From: Physcia stellaris
Lineage: Eukaryota; Ascomycota; Lecanoromycetes; Caliciales; Physciaceae
Length of the DNA stretch: 64,000 bases
Direction of reading: 5' to 3'
Assembly: GCA_018902385.1 (NCBI GenBank)
Contig: JABSSW010000010.1
Coordinates: 248,001 to 312,000 of the forward strand
Each line of letters opens with the position of its first letter. The first letter of the stretch is position 1. The notes under the pieces are model-generated. The model was not told where the DNA came from. It made no database searches and saw nothing but the letters and a program-made list of their open reading frames with translations. Positions 35,761 through 48,247 of the stretch are shown here, one piece after another. A program made the position numbers and the translations under genes.

Positions 35761-36205
35761 CGTGAGGTGATCCTAGTCGATGCTGTGATGGAATCCAATC
35801 TGGATCTGTGCCCCCAAGAAAGTATTTCGGAGCTAATATCTAATCGATAAGCGACGACTTAGGGTTTGACGCTAGTCGCTTGACAGCAACCAATCAACGC
35901 GTCGTCAATACTGGCCCTTCACCTCAATGCTTTCAGGAGACAATTGCAAGCTGGTATCTTAACAACTCTGCAACGCCAGCGACAATCGCGCAGCTCACTC
36001 GTTCAATTGTAGTGAAGTAGGCCTCATCCAGCTTTACGAGGGGGAAGATCTTGTCCTGTCATCGCCGGCTTCAACACCTCGTCTTGACGAGAACTTCAAT
36101 AGCCAGTTCTACCACGGCTACCTGGTCATTGCCGCTATCCCAGTAACAGACTTGCTTTCGTATCTAATTTGCTTTCCTAACTGGAGTGTACGACATAGCA
36201 ACCGC
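35761..36205. other. Divergent promoter between RRB1 and the GTPase gene
   Basis: 445-bp spacer between two divergently transcribed genes, containing both upstream regions. In-frame upstream ATG at 36152 could extend the GTPase slightly. Confidence 0.65.
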
Positions 36206-37279
36206 ATGAACATTTCCATGGATCCTCACTATCATCAGGAGCCAATGAACTCGAGTCATGCGGCCGATGAAGCCATGGGCGGAGCGGAGGATAACATGGG
36301 TACAACACAACCAGGCTATCAAAATGGCCAACAAAACTCACGCCGTCAATCTACCACCGATCACAATGGCTCAAACCCTCCTTTCTCACCTTCACACGAA
36401 GACCCAAACGCTCGCTACCCCTCTAACCCCACGTACCAGCAACAGCCCCAACCTTATTCACGACCTTCATCTGGATTGTCCGGCAATGGCTACTCTCAGA
36501 CATATCAGGAGCAAAATCAGAGGCAAGGGCATGGAGGGGAGAAGACACAGAGTAGCGTGGTGATCAAAGTAGGCATGGTGGGTGATGCGCAGATTGGCAA
36601 GACGAGCTTGATGGTCAAATACGTTGAGGGTAGTTGGGATGAAGACTACATTCAAACACTGGGTAAACCCTCGTGAGTTCAAGTGGTAATTGACCGGACA
36701 CTGAGTTTCAAGGGGTTAATTTCATGGAAAAGACGATCTCGATACGGAACACGGAGATCACCTTCTCCATATGGGATCTCGGAGGCCAACGCGAATTTGT
36801 CAACATGCTGCCTCTAGTATGCAATGACGCAGTCGCCATATTATTCATGTTCGATCTCACCAGGAAGAGCACCTTAAATTCCATCAAAGAGTGGTATCGG
36901 CAGGGGAGAGGCTTCAATAAGACCGCCATCCCATTTCTTGTCGGCACTAAATATGATCACTTCATTAACTTCCCAAAGGAAGACCAAGAGGAGATCTCGA
37001 CCCAAGTAAGGCTTGTTAGACGCTAGTTGGGTCTCAGCTGACATACATCCAGGCACGCCGCTTCGCAAAAGCCATGCGAGCGAGTCTCATCTTCAGCAGT
37101 ACTAGCCATAGCATCAATGTGCAAAAGGTAATACCCTATCCCTGTCTCTATTTACGACTTACTCAACTGCTCCTCAGATCTTCAAAATCGTCCTTTCCAA
37201 AGCCTTCGACCTCAAGTGCACGATTCCCGAAATCGAAAACATCGGCGAACCTCTCCTGCTCTACCAATCGGTCGTCTAA
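36206..37279 (+). CDS. spg1: Spg1/Tem1-like septum-promoting GTPase
   Basis: Ras-superfamily GTPase that switches on the septation initiation / mitotic exit network at the spindle pole body. Exons 36206-36662, 36713-37005, 37053-37127 and 37178-37279 (introns 50, 47, 50 nt) give 308 residues. Motifs are G1 GDAQIGKT, the switch region ending [11 protein letters not shown]3 WDLGGQ and G4 GTKYD. The next segment [26 protein letters not shown] is typical of the family, as is the end [14 protein letters not shown]. The first 110 residues are an Asn/Gln/Ser-rich extension longer than in yeast Tem1, common in filamentous fungi. ATG 36206 was chosen; 36152 is in frame but weaker. Confidence 0.95.
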
Positions 37280-39519
37280 CCCCGGGGCTCCTGTCCAATG
37301 TTGAGTGAGAATAGATATGATTGCTACGAGCTATGGGTGACAACGAAGGAAAACTTGGATTGGCTAGGTCTGACACATTTACAGCGAGCGGTTTGCATTC
37401 CACGGTAAGGGCAAGGTGCTAGAGGAGAACAGCGGCGTCCAGGCAGGCTGTGCTTTTGCCTTGTAACATACATTATTGGTAGGCTCACTGAAACTTGAAG
37501 TTCCCAACGTTCCAACCAGCGTTTCCGTTGATCTCTCAGCGAAGTGTCTAACCACAACTTGAATCTCCAGATAATTGATTCTCCAAAGCACACAATTCTA
37601 CATGACGCCAAAGAGATTGATTGTGGACGACCACCACCAGCTGGAAGAGGTTCATCGTCGCCTTTTCCACAACTGACCTCCCTATCAAGAGCATAAACGA
37701 AATACTTGTTTCGCTCTACCGTTTCCAGCAGGACCTCAATTAATCGATTACCAACATCTCTAAAGAGCTTGAGAACCAATTGAACAGCCAAAAAGTCAGA
37801 CAAACAAATTTCATCCTCAGTAGATCCTGCTACCTCGCTCGACCTTGACATTGAAGGTACGCCAACCAAGATCTATCCCAACGAGCGCTACCAGGAGTAT
37901 TCAGCTTCATCTCACAATCTTAGCAATCAGATCTCAACATCCGATCACGCTCTCTTGAACATCCCGGAACTCCCATTATATCCACCATAACCTTCGAAGT
38001 TCCAAACCCCTTACCGCGGGCAGCATATCAGAAGCTTCTACCGATAATCCCGTGCTTATGTAGGACCTTGCTACTCTGTACTTGTCTACTTTATGCTGCT
38101 CAGTACAGATCAGAGTCTCCATACGATCGAGATTTCACCTTCTGTTCTGTTCTGTGCTGCTGGATGGGGTTTGCTTTGCTGGTTCTTGCGTAGCATAGAA
38201 CTACTGAAAAATTTGGGGTTGAGAGGTAGCGATGGGGACGATGCAGTGAATCATTTGAAGGAAGTCCACGATTTTATTAAGCAGCAAGCGTCACGTTCCA
38301 TGGATTGCATACCACTCGATCTAAAGCCTGGTTGGCAAAATAAAATATTTTTGGGAGGCCTCAGGGGCTCCTATCCAGCTCGTCCTGCTTCCTCTCCAAA
38401 TCCCGGGATTCTTGCGTCTTCCACTCGCACGACCACCTATCAACCATTCAGCGCCAGGTACTCACAACGGCCGCCTCTCACCAAAATCGTGTCGGCAAAT
38501 GCTCTGCTCGAGAGGTCGTTGGTGCCGTGAAGAAATGGAAGGGAAGTCGTCAATAGTGGTATAACTGGTTATTGCTATGTTCGATATCGATATTGTTCGC
38601 GAAAACCACTAGAAATATCTTGCGTTTCCATCAAAGTTATCGACGTAACAATACGAGAAACGCAGGAAACTTGAAAAATTCCGGTCATTATGGTTTGCTC
38701 TATGTTATTTAGCTGCTACAGCCACTGCAGAGCAGACAAAGCGAAAAAAGGTTTCTAGTATATCCTTGTTTACTGCTCGATACTCGTTGAAGCATTCCCA
38801 AAAAGAGTCATAACGAGTGTAAGTTCGCACGAAAAGCTCTTCCTATTTGAAGTGAAACTTGCTGTATATGTTAAACGCCGAAGATCGCTACTTTCCCGAC
38901 TCGCTCGTACGAAGAACCCGGACCTTGCCCCTTCGATCGGACAGCCTTCAGCGACAGTATATGCAACAAAAGAGAGGAGTTGACCGAAAAGAAATCATCA
39001 AGTGCAAATGCTGGGAGATGTACGGTATAGCACGAGGGGTTCGCCCGTTGATGTTGACTGACCCTCTTCTGCCTAGCCGTCTACGAGAGCGCCGCCAATC
39101 GCCCTGGTTCGTCTGGAAGGGAGTTGACGGAATCGAGTCAATCAAAGCGGTAGAGTGAAGGATGTCCCACAATCGAAAGATGATGCCTCCATGTGCGCGA
39201 GTCTTAGCAAACGCCCAAAAGATGGTGATTTGCTGCAAGCTTGCCAGCCGCCATAATTCTTTGACTAGCCAGGTAAGCTTGAGATGATTGCTTAGATTGA
39301 GCCCGCGTTTGAAAAGAAATATAATGGCTCCACGCCAAATGTGCAGGCTGTATACAAACCAAAGTAATGGTGATCCTCCGCCATGGCGGAGCCGGAGGCA
39401 TAAAGCCAAGGGCAATTGTTAGGGGCAATGGAGGGGCCGTCAAGCTAAAGTCGTACTTCGACCGAAGGCATTGCCGCGATGAGAGTGGACTTGGCCTTCG
39501 TGGGACATTGGTCTGTGAT
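37280..39519. other. Intergenic, possibly with decayed coding traces
   Basis: 2.2 kb with no supported gene. A minus-strand ORF (37324-37869) and a plus-strand open stretch near 37790-37990 (LDLDIEGTPTKIYPNE) overlap, and neither has a recognised domain. The ORF 38093-38530 was also not accepted. Confidence 0.5.
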
Positions 39520-41730
39520 CTAAGGCTCCTTAAGGCTGGCTCGAGCCTTCTCTTCTTGCAAACGTTCGTTTCGTCTTTCATGCCACTGGAAGCCTCCCCA
39601 GACAATGAATGTTGCGGCCATAACAGGCACACAAACAGCAAGGTAGACATGCAGAGCGCCCGCTTGATAGTTCTTTTCTCCGTTGTCCCAGTGAATGATG
39701 TCCGTGCTCATGAGAGTCTACAATGCGACGCGCAAGAAAGTTAGCATTTCCTACAACGATTCGGAAATGGGGTTGAGGACTTGGATACCAATCTAAGAAA
39801 GGACTAGAAGACATGAAAAAATATCTCCGGCTGGTAGCTGACGCCGGCGCCAGTGGACCGCGGGGCATCGACTTACTATATAGAGACTGAGAAGCGACCA
39901 ACTTACAGCAATGAAGGTTCCAGGCAGGAAGAACAAGGTTACTAGTGTTATTATCTTCATTGAAACAGTCTCTGTTTTCGTTTTACGGGCGATTACGCTC
40001 ATGTCGGTGGTCATGATCTCCATTTTCTTGGTCGACTTTTGCGACTGCTGGGCGAGGAGCTTATTCGATCTAATGTTTTGGAAGTCAAGCAAGCCATACA
40101 GCTAGATTCTGTCAGTTCGGAGATATTCCCATCAGAAGAGGGAGGCAGTAGGAAAGTAACGTCAATTTACCAGCGTTTTGCGGTCGGCAATGAGTCGCAG
40201 CAAAGCAGCCAACTTTAAGATTTGAGCATTCATCGAGCTTTCAGCACCGTGTATCTTTCGTTCAAAGTTGGCCATATCCCCCTGCAATTCGTTTTGAGCG
40301 TACTGGGGAGCTCGTCACCTTCGAACAGTGTTCGATAGAATCTAGAAATTTGTTCGCAGATATTGAGGTTCAAATTCAGCACGAGCATTGTTTCGTTGAC
40401 GCTTTCTTCAAGATCTTGAATGTCTTGTAGATGGCGAAATTTGAACTGCCTCTGGCCATGTTTGTCTTTCTGGATGACTTTTTTGTCGGCAGCTCCATGT
40501 GACATTGTAGCGATGCCTGGTGGCAGAGGCTGCTTTTTGCCTGACCGGGGATTGGTATAGGTGTTCTGTGCAGGTAGAGGTTGCAATTCCGCCAATGTTG
40601 AGGATGTGTCAACCTTTTGCATCGCATAGCGCCAAGTCTTTGGAGAAGTCACTCGTGATCTGCGACTATCACTGGTAATTTGGGTGTTAGTATGAGGGCG
40701 CATAGTGAAAGCGTCCTCCATCTCTGTTGCGTTTATCGGCACGTCTGCGTCAATTGAAATAGCTCCTTCTGTTAATTCTTGGAATTTAGCTTCGAGAAAG
40801 TTTATATACCACCGCCAATTTTCTGCCGACCAATCGATCATAATGAGATGTGTCGCCAGAGATGCACCAAAGGCTCGGTCAATAGACTGATAAGATGAAT
40901 AAACTGGGGGACCTCGACCTTTTGTAGCAGACTTGACGCGGTTCTCGATCAACTGGTTCCCCTTGACTATCATCCAGGTCGACCTCACATTGGTAACGTC
41001 AAAAGCGTGATGGATGGCGCAGTGTCGGATCGACCAAGGCCAGTCCGTCTGCGATGGCGATTTCTCCACCGACTTCAGGCTGTAACAGATCTGAAAGCCG
41101 AGACCTGACCATGCCCGCTCTGGGATTTGCAACCCTTGGGTGGAAGGAGACAGGCATGTCTGTTGACAGAAGTCGACAGAATAGGCATCCTGATCGATAA
41201 GTCTATTCCCAAGCGGACGCTTTCCAAGGGGAAACAACATATCTAAAAAGCGCGGCACCACTTGAAGATAGGTCAAGCACTTCGTGAGCATTTCCCGGGT
41301 CGTCTTCAAGGTTTCCTGGGAATGTGGTGCGTGTACAAATCTGAACATGTCCGTGAGCCTTGGCACGAAATGAACTACGAGGTAACTCACAGGAAACGGC
41401 ATCTTGGATCGAGTTGCTGAGGACAAGAGTCATTAATGCCTAGGTGAGATCTCAATTCTTGCACATTGTAAATGTCAGTGTTCCAAAAAGCTGCAGCACT
41501 CGACAAGATCAGTTTCAGCGCTCAATTCCGCTTCGAACATACTGACTTTCGCCGTCTCTGTCCAAATCGCGAAAAACAAGCTTCGCCTCTTTCTCGTCTG
41601 AGAATAGACGATTTTGGTGTTCGTCAAGCCGCTGTAAGTACGACGACAGCTCATGTTCCAAGTAGCTTGTTGAAGGCAGGTTGAGGGGGTAAACTGTGCT
41701 CTCATTGCATGACGCGAGTACTTGATCCAT
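39520..41730 (-). CDS. CorA-like membrane protein; two frame breaks, possibly a pseudogene
   Basis: Fungal CorA-like domain protein, two-helix membrane protein related to Mg2+ transporters; transport is not proven for this group. The start is ATG 41730 behind a TATA box. Exons are 41391-41730, 40171-41340, 39907-40101 and 39520-39717; introns 41341-41390, 40102-40170 and 39718-39906. Landmarks: VYPLNLPS, KLVFRDLDRDGES, GINDSCPQQLDPRCRF, FVHAPHS, TYLQVVPRFLDMLFPLG, then the coiled region QQSQKSTKKMEIMTTDM. TM1 is ITLVTLFFLPGTFIATLMS and TM2 is LHVYLAVCVPVMAATFIVWGG. The frame slips at about 41518-41520 (ER to LKLILSSAAAFW) and at a run of five G (coding strand, 40278-40282). One extra base at each would restore it. 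Confidence 0.8.
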
Positions 41731-41798
41731 TGCAGAGACTTCAGTAGATTAAAGCAAGAGCCTGGTACACCATTGAATTCGACCGAACTAAAAGATCG

Positions 41799-41806
41799 TT
41801 TATATA
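41799..41806 (-). promoter_or_regulatory. TATA box of the CorA-like gene
   Basis: TATATAAA on the minus strand, 69 bp upstream of the ATG at 41730. It supports that start and separates this gene from the small ORF further upstream. Confidence 0.55.
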
Positions 41807-41929
41807 TGTAGCTCCAATTCCTTGAAATCAACTCAATCTGCCTGGTTTGAAGCCCGATCGGAACACAAGCCCAAGAAGATCTTGCCCTCCAGCTTCGCCA
41901 GACTACCGATCCAAGCTCTGCACAAGTGT

Positions 41930-42275
41930 CTAAGACTTTGGCAGGCGTTTTGCAAAGAGCTCTTCCTGCTCGCTCTACTTGATGTCAATGTCCGATGCCA
42001 CATGGCTATGGAGAAGGCGCTGCCGGAAAGGGGGCTAAATACCTGCCTGAGTTTCCTAGGGATCCAGAATTTGTATTTCTTCTCCGTGGGTCCCTAGCAT
42101 CAATCAGCTGCATTGGTCTGACACTTGAGCCTGCAAGGCAGCAAACGGTTATGAAGAATTCGTCGTAGTCACTCCACTTGCTTTGCAAAAATGCCTTGAT
42201 GATGTCTGGGTTGAGCCGATAGTGGGGGATCTCGTCCCACGTCCATTCCACCGTCTCAGGGTCGGGGCTTGGCAT
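41930..42275 (-). CDS. Small three-exon ORF, fragment of a larger fungal module
   Basis: Exons 42147-42275 (ATG at 42275), 42043-42093 and 41930-41974 with well-formed introns of 53 and 68 nt encode only 74 residues: TWDEIPHYRLNPDIIKAFLQ, then EKKYKFWIPRKLRQ, then EQEELFAKRLPK. This W-PHY-L / FW-PR pattern is seen as an N-terminal module of larger fungal CorA- or kinase-type proteins. One base missing after LPK would let the frame run on (VLDTCAELGSVV), so it is probably the remnant of a longer gene. It is divergent from the kinase gene at 42940. Confidence 0.5.
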
Positions 42276-42939
42276 GGCGAAATCGTTATTGTACTGACTC
42301 GTGATGGGCTTAGCCGAGGCGCAGCAGCGACAAATTCTCGTGTGCAGACCGCAGTCGCTCTCGCTGCCACCGTCTTTGATCTCGAGGCGACGTTACCGTG
42401 CAGGATACACGATATCGCACTGTGCTTTGACTGTGCTTTAATGTACATGGAGATACATGTCGAAGATCCGAATGGTTTGCTAGCATCGTGCAGGGGAGAT
42501 AGTGGGGCAGCCCACCCTCCTTCCCGAGCCATGCAATGGGGACAACACGGTCGGACTTTCACCTGTTGTTTACCTGTTGTTTACCTGTTCTTGGTGTCTC
42601 GAAGTCAGCAATAGCACCATGAGGTTTTATCTTCATCGCCCCATCGTGCTGACAGGACTAGCTTCGCGGAAAGTACATTTTCCATGGAACGCCCAACGGC
42701 CCGCCCAGATAAGCCATGGATCCCACTACCCTAAGGTACCAGTACCCCTCAGATACCTTATTAGTGCGGCTCTGGTCTCACCCAAGGGCATCACCCCGCG
42801 CAGCTATTTGCAATCCACACGCATCGGCGAAGCTTCGACGAACACTCCCATGGTCCCGTTTCGTCCCATAGCTTGAGGCTGCACCTATATAGCCAGCCCC
42901 GCCCCAGCCAGGTTACCCTCTCTACGTACCTCTCGAAAA

Positions 42940-45900
42940 ATGCCCGAACACTGCCTGGCATGCCCTCTCGCGCTGTCGATGGCACCTCTTTCGATGCTCG
43001 AGTCACAGCCAGGACACCACCGTGTATTGCAAGACTTCTTGCAATGGGCTGATAGCCCGGACACCCAAAAGAGAGGCCGCAAGGGCAAGGATAACTTAAC
43101 CGAATGCACATACCTACCGCAAGCCGCCTTGGAGAACTATCTCACCAAAGCAAGAATCAAGGCACTTCTCGAAGCACTCTTTGAAGCATCTGACGGTTCC
43201 CCGCCTGACGCAGAGCGGGTCAGGCAACACTACCTCCGGCCTTTCGCAACTCTACTTTCAGCTGGTCATGGTCGCATGATTCGTCTTTTTGTGGAACATC
43301 GAAATTTGCAAGATCAATGTTTACCGTTCACGCACAAGCCGAAAGAATTCCCAGAACTCGCGCACACTGATCTGTTCAAAGCCTTCTACGAACAACAATG
43401 GCGATTCTGCGCCGTGAAGCTCGAGTATAATATGAGTGATCGTCTTGGACCCGAAGACATATTACCGATAGAGGACCAAATTGAGATAGGAAATGGAGGA
43501 AGCGCTATATTATATAAGATAACCGTGGGCGAAGGCTACGAGCCACAGACCGGCACGGTAAATTCAGCACCAGAAGCACTAGCTGAAGACCCTACGCTAA
43601 TGAAAAACACAGGCGACGACACGACCAGCTACGAGGGTTTTCGCTTTGAAGACATACCGTACACCCGAGGCTGAAGAGTATTTCAAAGCCGAACGGGAGG
43701 CCTTCGTCAAATTAAGATACGACGAACAACCTCACCCAAACATCATCGAATACTATGGTAGTTTCGTTCGGGAGGGAACCTACAACATAATACTTGAATA
43801 TGCCGATCGGAAGTCTCTGGATGAATATATGAGAGATACGGATGCACCCACCAGCGTACAAGAGATAATGCTTTTCTGGAGTCGCTTTTTCGCCATCCTC
43901 GATGGACTTGTCCAAATTCATGGTACGCCAGGCACTGGCTCACAGGAGCCACACATATTACTTGGGTAAATGGCCTCCTAGCTTTTGATATCAAGGAGAC
44001 TTACGCAGAGATCCAGCTCTCACCAGGATATCGATCCCGCAAACATCCTTGTTGTGTCCAGGACGCAGGAGTCTCCATACGACTGCGACTTCAAGATCGC
44101 TGACTTAGGTCTTGTTCATTTCAAGCGCCATATGTCGAGTCTGAACGATCCGACAGATGACGAAAGATATGGGACAAATGCCTACGGTGAGTTTTCATAC
44201 CCCTAGGCGCGAGCTCTTTGGCTGATGGATGAAGGTGCTCCGGAGACCCATCGAAACAAGAGGTCGGAGAGATCCCATCTGCAAGTGTCACAGAACGTTG
44301 ATATCTGGTCAATGGGATGTGTATTCAGTGAGGTTGCTGTGTGGGTTACCGAAGGATGGAAAAAGCTACAAGAATATCGACGTCGACGCAAGATGGAGGT
44401 CATCACGAAGGATGGCAAGTATGAGGATCGTTTTCACTGCGATTGGAAGGTACTGGATGCGGTCAAGCAGGTCCATAAGGAAATAGTTGAGAACAGCCGA
44501 GGGAACGACCATGTCACACCTGCGGTGGTAACAAGACTTATCGATAACATGATCCTGGTTAATCATCGACATCGTGGCTCGGCTCAATCCTTGCAGGGCT
44601 TATCAGCGAGGATACATGGAGAGGGTGAGAGCATTTTGCAACAAGCACGGTCAAGATCCTCGGCACCTCATCCAAATCACACCATCTCCGAGGGGTCTCT
44701 AGACGTCAGAAGGCACAGATTACCTCCACAGTTGCCTCCTGAGTATCGTATTCAAGTGCCTGTGGCATCCAACGGAATCCAGGGCGACGCCAGTGCTTCG
44801 AGGCATCAAGCCCCGTCTTCTTCTTTTGACTGGCAAGCTATGAATGGTACGGCACAGGAGCTTGGATCAAGTCAACGACACAATCGATCTTTCACCGATA
44901 GACCTCCACATGCGGAACCCCCTCCTATAAGAACCGAAAGCAACACGAATGCAGACGTTACTAACACAGGTCAGCCGGCACCCTTTCCCTCACCTCTGCG
45001 ACAGTTCCACAGCGCACGCCCCAATGAACCGTCCAATGGTCCAGCAGCAACTTTTGGGAGAACTCGACGTGAAGACCCTGGGGTTTTCGAGACCTTGCCG
45101 CAGGAACAAGCGCCGTCTCCTGTTTCGACATCTGCGACAACGTTACCAGATACCAATGATCGATCTTCGGTCCCACAAAATCCACGAAAACCTTACATGT
45201 CGGTGGCTGATGGTCTTGGAATAAAGAGAGATAGGGACAATGGCAATTTGTGTGCCAGATACCCTGATCAAGGTGTAATTGAGGGTTTAGATGGAGTGTT
45301 AAAGCAGCGTGACCACGTCAGTCATGGTGCATCTTGTCTTGGAAGCGCAAGCTGACAGTGTCAGGCGATCCTTGTCGACAATGCCGCGTCTATGGCAGAG
45401 CATCGAGTCAAAGTGAAAGACGTCCTCGAATTGCTATCGAGCCTCGCTGAGCGTTACGACCCAAACGGTCTCGATCTTTATTTCACAACAGATCGTGTCA
45501 AACACAGACCAAAAAGCAGTCAGCAAGCGCTACAACTCCTGAACGGGCGACCAGCTCGTGGCATGCAGGATCTAAGAGAACGCTTCGCATCAATCATCGA
45601 GCCATATCAAGCGCAATTTGGCAAGAAACACAGATTTCGCAGACTTTTGCCCTTGACGCCTATGCCAGCTAAAGGTCCTCGTAAACTTACGCTTTTTGTC
45701 CTGACCGACGGAAAATGGGAAGGTGGAGGGGGCACGCTGATCCCAGAGATCACGAATCTGATCTCAGCAATGCACAAACACAACGTCGGAAGTAAACATA
45801 TCGGGATCCAGTTCATCAGATTTGGGAACGATCCAAAGGGCGTAGAGCGACTTCAAGAATTGGATTCTGGCTTAAATCTTGACCTGTAAGCATTTTCTCT

Positions 45901-46077
45901 GTTCTATTCCCGCACCGTTGGCTTTTCGTTCTTCAAATTGCCGTTCAGAGACAATTGGATGACCATGTGCTAATTTACGGCAAAAGCGACATAATAGACA
46001 CTACGTCGGCTGATGGCAACGTTTGGAAGATGCTGCTTGGAGCTGTCAACGAATGGTTCGACGGCGACCGCGACTGA
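42940..46077 (+). CDS. Protein kinase fused to a vWA-like domain
   Basis: 946-residue cytosolic signalling protein of a type common in filamentous fungi. Six exons: 42940-43557, 43613-43965, 44011-44186, 44235-45316, 45365-45885 and 45987-46077; introns 45-101 nt. Residues 1-180 are an N-terminal region of unknown role. The kinase has the Gly loop EIGNGGSA (about 181), VFALK with the ATP lysine (about 219), catalytic loop HQDIDPANIL (about 327), ADLG and GAPE, then DIWSMGCVF. The usual Lys of HxDIKPxN is Asp here, so catalysis may be weak. Residues about 560-720 are Pro/Ser-rich. The C-terminal part (from RDHAILVDNAASM, a MIDAS-like start) is the vWA-like domain: DPNGLDLYFT, LTLFVLTDGKWEG, IGIQFIRFGNDP, DGNVWKMLLGAVNEWF. 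Sits divergently from the CorA-like locus. Confidence 0.9.
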
Positions 46078-48247
46078 GATAAGATCATGAGACTCGAGGT
46101 CACTTTGTACCGTCTGATACCTAGTATTGAATGGACCGAGAGTCAGTCAAAAACCTAAATGGTACGTTTCCATCCAATCTTGCCGATTTTCGGTATTGAC
46201 GCTTGAAGTGATGAGCAACTAAACATCCTAATTCTAATAGTAGAAACTCGAGATCCACCATACCTCCCACATAATATAGCTACTATTCACATACCACATC
46301 ATGCCAACATAGCTGCACATAACTTTCACAACCACCCATTTACATTGATTACGACCCGCTGGATAAAGCATAGACGCCCTAATACGAATCACGAGCAATC
46401 GGGGCCGGGGCAGAGGAATCGGCGTTGGTAATACCCCCTGGCTGGCAGTTTGGTAGAATCTAGATGGTTTTGGATGTTTCTATGCATGAGATACCTAATC
46501 AGACGACTTTTTCTATGTATCATGATCAGAGGAGCCACTCAGTGCAAGGGCGTGGTTAGCGGGCAGATCTTCACACCCCTCCTCAACTGTCTAATTTTCT
46601 CGATAAATTCTAATAATAGCGCGTATACGCTCCTTTATCACCAACAAATTAATTAATTACGCCAACAAACAATCGAACGTTTAGATAACTCATGAGCTAG
46701 CTACTGTAGCGCATCAATACCATAGATCATGACTCTGGAGTTGATCAGCAACAAAGCCGAAGATCAAGTATATACTGAATCTTCCCCACACAATAACCTT
46801 ACTCCTACCAGACTCAGTCACAAAACCCATATCAAGCGCTCGCTACAATGCGTACAAAAAAGATATATATAGCACCTCTCCCGCAAGCAAGCACTTTATC
46901 TCTCTCCTCCATTCTTTCGCCCCCTTCCCCTCTCTACCATCCCCTTCGAAACCGCGCCGCAAGCGATCCTCCCCAGCATTCCAAACCCGGCCCTCTTAGA
47001 ATCATCTCCTTTTGCAAAGTCTTCTCTCCTGCGCTCTCACTCCTTTCCTCTCCATCAAGTCCACTTACTTACGCCACATCGATTCCTCCGCAAGAAATCA
47101 TCCGAGTTCCCAGAAACCTTCTGGTTTATAATCTGCGTAGTTGCCGCCACACTGGCTTTCTCCCCCTTCCCCCTCCCCGGCAACCTTCTTCGCTGTCTCC
47201 CCCGTCCTCCCTTCAATGACCAAGCTTCCAACCCCATCACGAAGACCCATCCCAGGAAACAGAACCACGCCCTACTTCCAATCCAGCTTCGCACAATCAG
47301 CGCCACGGGATCTCGGCCTCTACATGACTCAGCTCCTCAGCGCAAATTTAAAAGTCGTGATCACTATAGCCAGCAGCGCGTTGGCGAGGGGAGAAGGGCG
47401 GAATCGTTCTTTACAGGAGGGAGAGGATGGCGGAGGAGGAGGAGCTGGTGGATGGGATTGAGTTGTGCGGTATCTATCTCACGGGTTGAGGAAAGGGTGC
47501 TCAAGAATGCAAGGGGAAGAGATGGCCTCTGTCGGTGGGCGAGACGCTTGAGGGATGAGATGCGCTCCCAGGGGGTTTCTGTATCGTGGGTTGGGTTATC
47601 GGAGGTGAAGCATAGGACGCTATCTTTTGATGATAGTTATAGTCAAGTGTTTGGTGATCTGCCAAAGGGACCAGAGAAACAGATTCAAGGCTCTCAACCC
47701 TCATCTAGAAAGTGAAGAGGGTTGGACTTTTCGCTGCGGCTGGTGCGCACAACAAAGGCCACGGCTCATTGACCATGCCATGCGAAACTCTAGACACGAT
47801 GTGGACTGAACGTATTCGGAGCGGAGGATTTTTATCCAGCTCTACGCAGGTGCACTAGGCGATGGCTCAAGTGGAAATCGGCGGGGGAAGCGGGGAGAGC
47901 AGGCGATGATGGACGTGGAGGTGGACGATGAGGGTGCCCTGCTGCCATAGGCCAAGGTAGCATAGTCGCTTTTCTGCAGGGCTGAATGGATTCTTACCGG
48001 TACATGTTTCACCCCCTCATAAGCCTGTACGTGAGGTCTCAGGGCATGATAGGTGTCGAGGTGGAAGAACGAGTGCGAACCACTAGGTCGAGTGCGCATG
48101 CTGGAGTCGGGTGTTCGGAGGCAGACCTAGGGCCCTGCGTCTGGACATATCATCAGCAGCTCAATCTTCTCAGTCAAGCACGATAGATAGCTCAAATTGA
48201 ACTGATGTACTCTAGTTCCACCTGAACCGATATACCCCAGTCTCGAG
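46078..48247. other. Intergenic, no supported gene
   Basis: 2.2 kb spacer. A + ORF around 47141-47461 and a short Ser/Pro-rich ORF at 46848-47219 have no domain, and no splice pattern joins them. The stretch around 46900-47040 is C/T-rich. Confidence 0.5.

Noticed and set aside
36152-36205. Upstream ATG as start of the Spg1-like GTPase
   Set aside because: Adds 18 residues ([17 protein letters not shown]) unlike the Asn/Gln/Ser-rich head that follows; the later ATG is more plausible.
38093-38530. 145-codon ORF on the plus strand
   Set aside because: Starts well but has no recognisable fold and no upstream or downstream exon; treated as chance.
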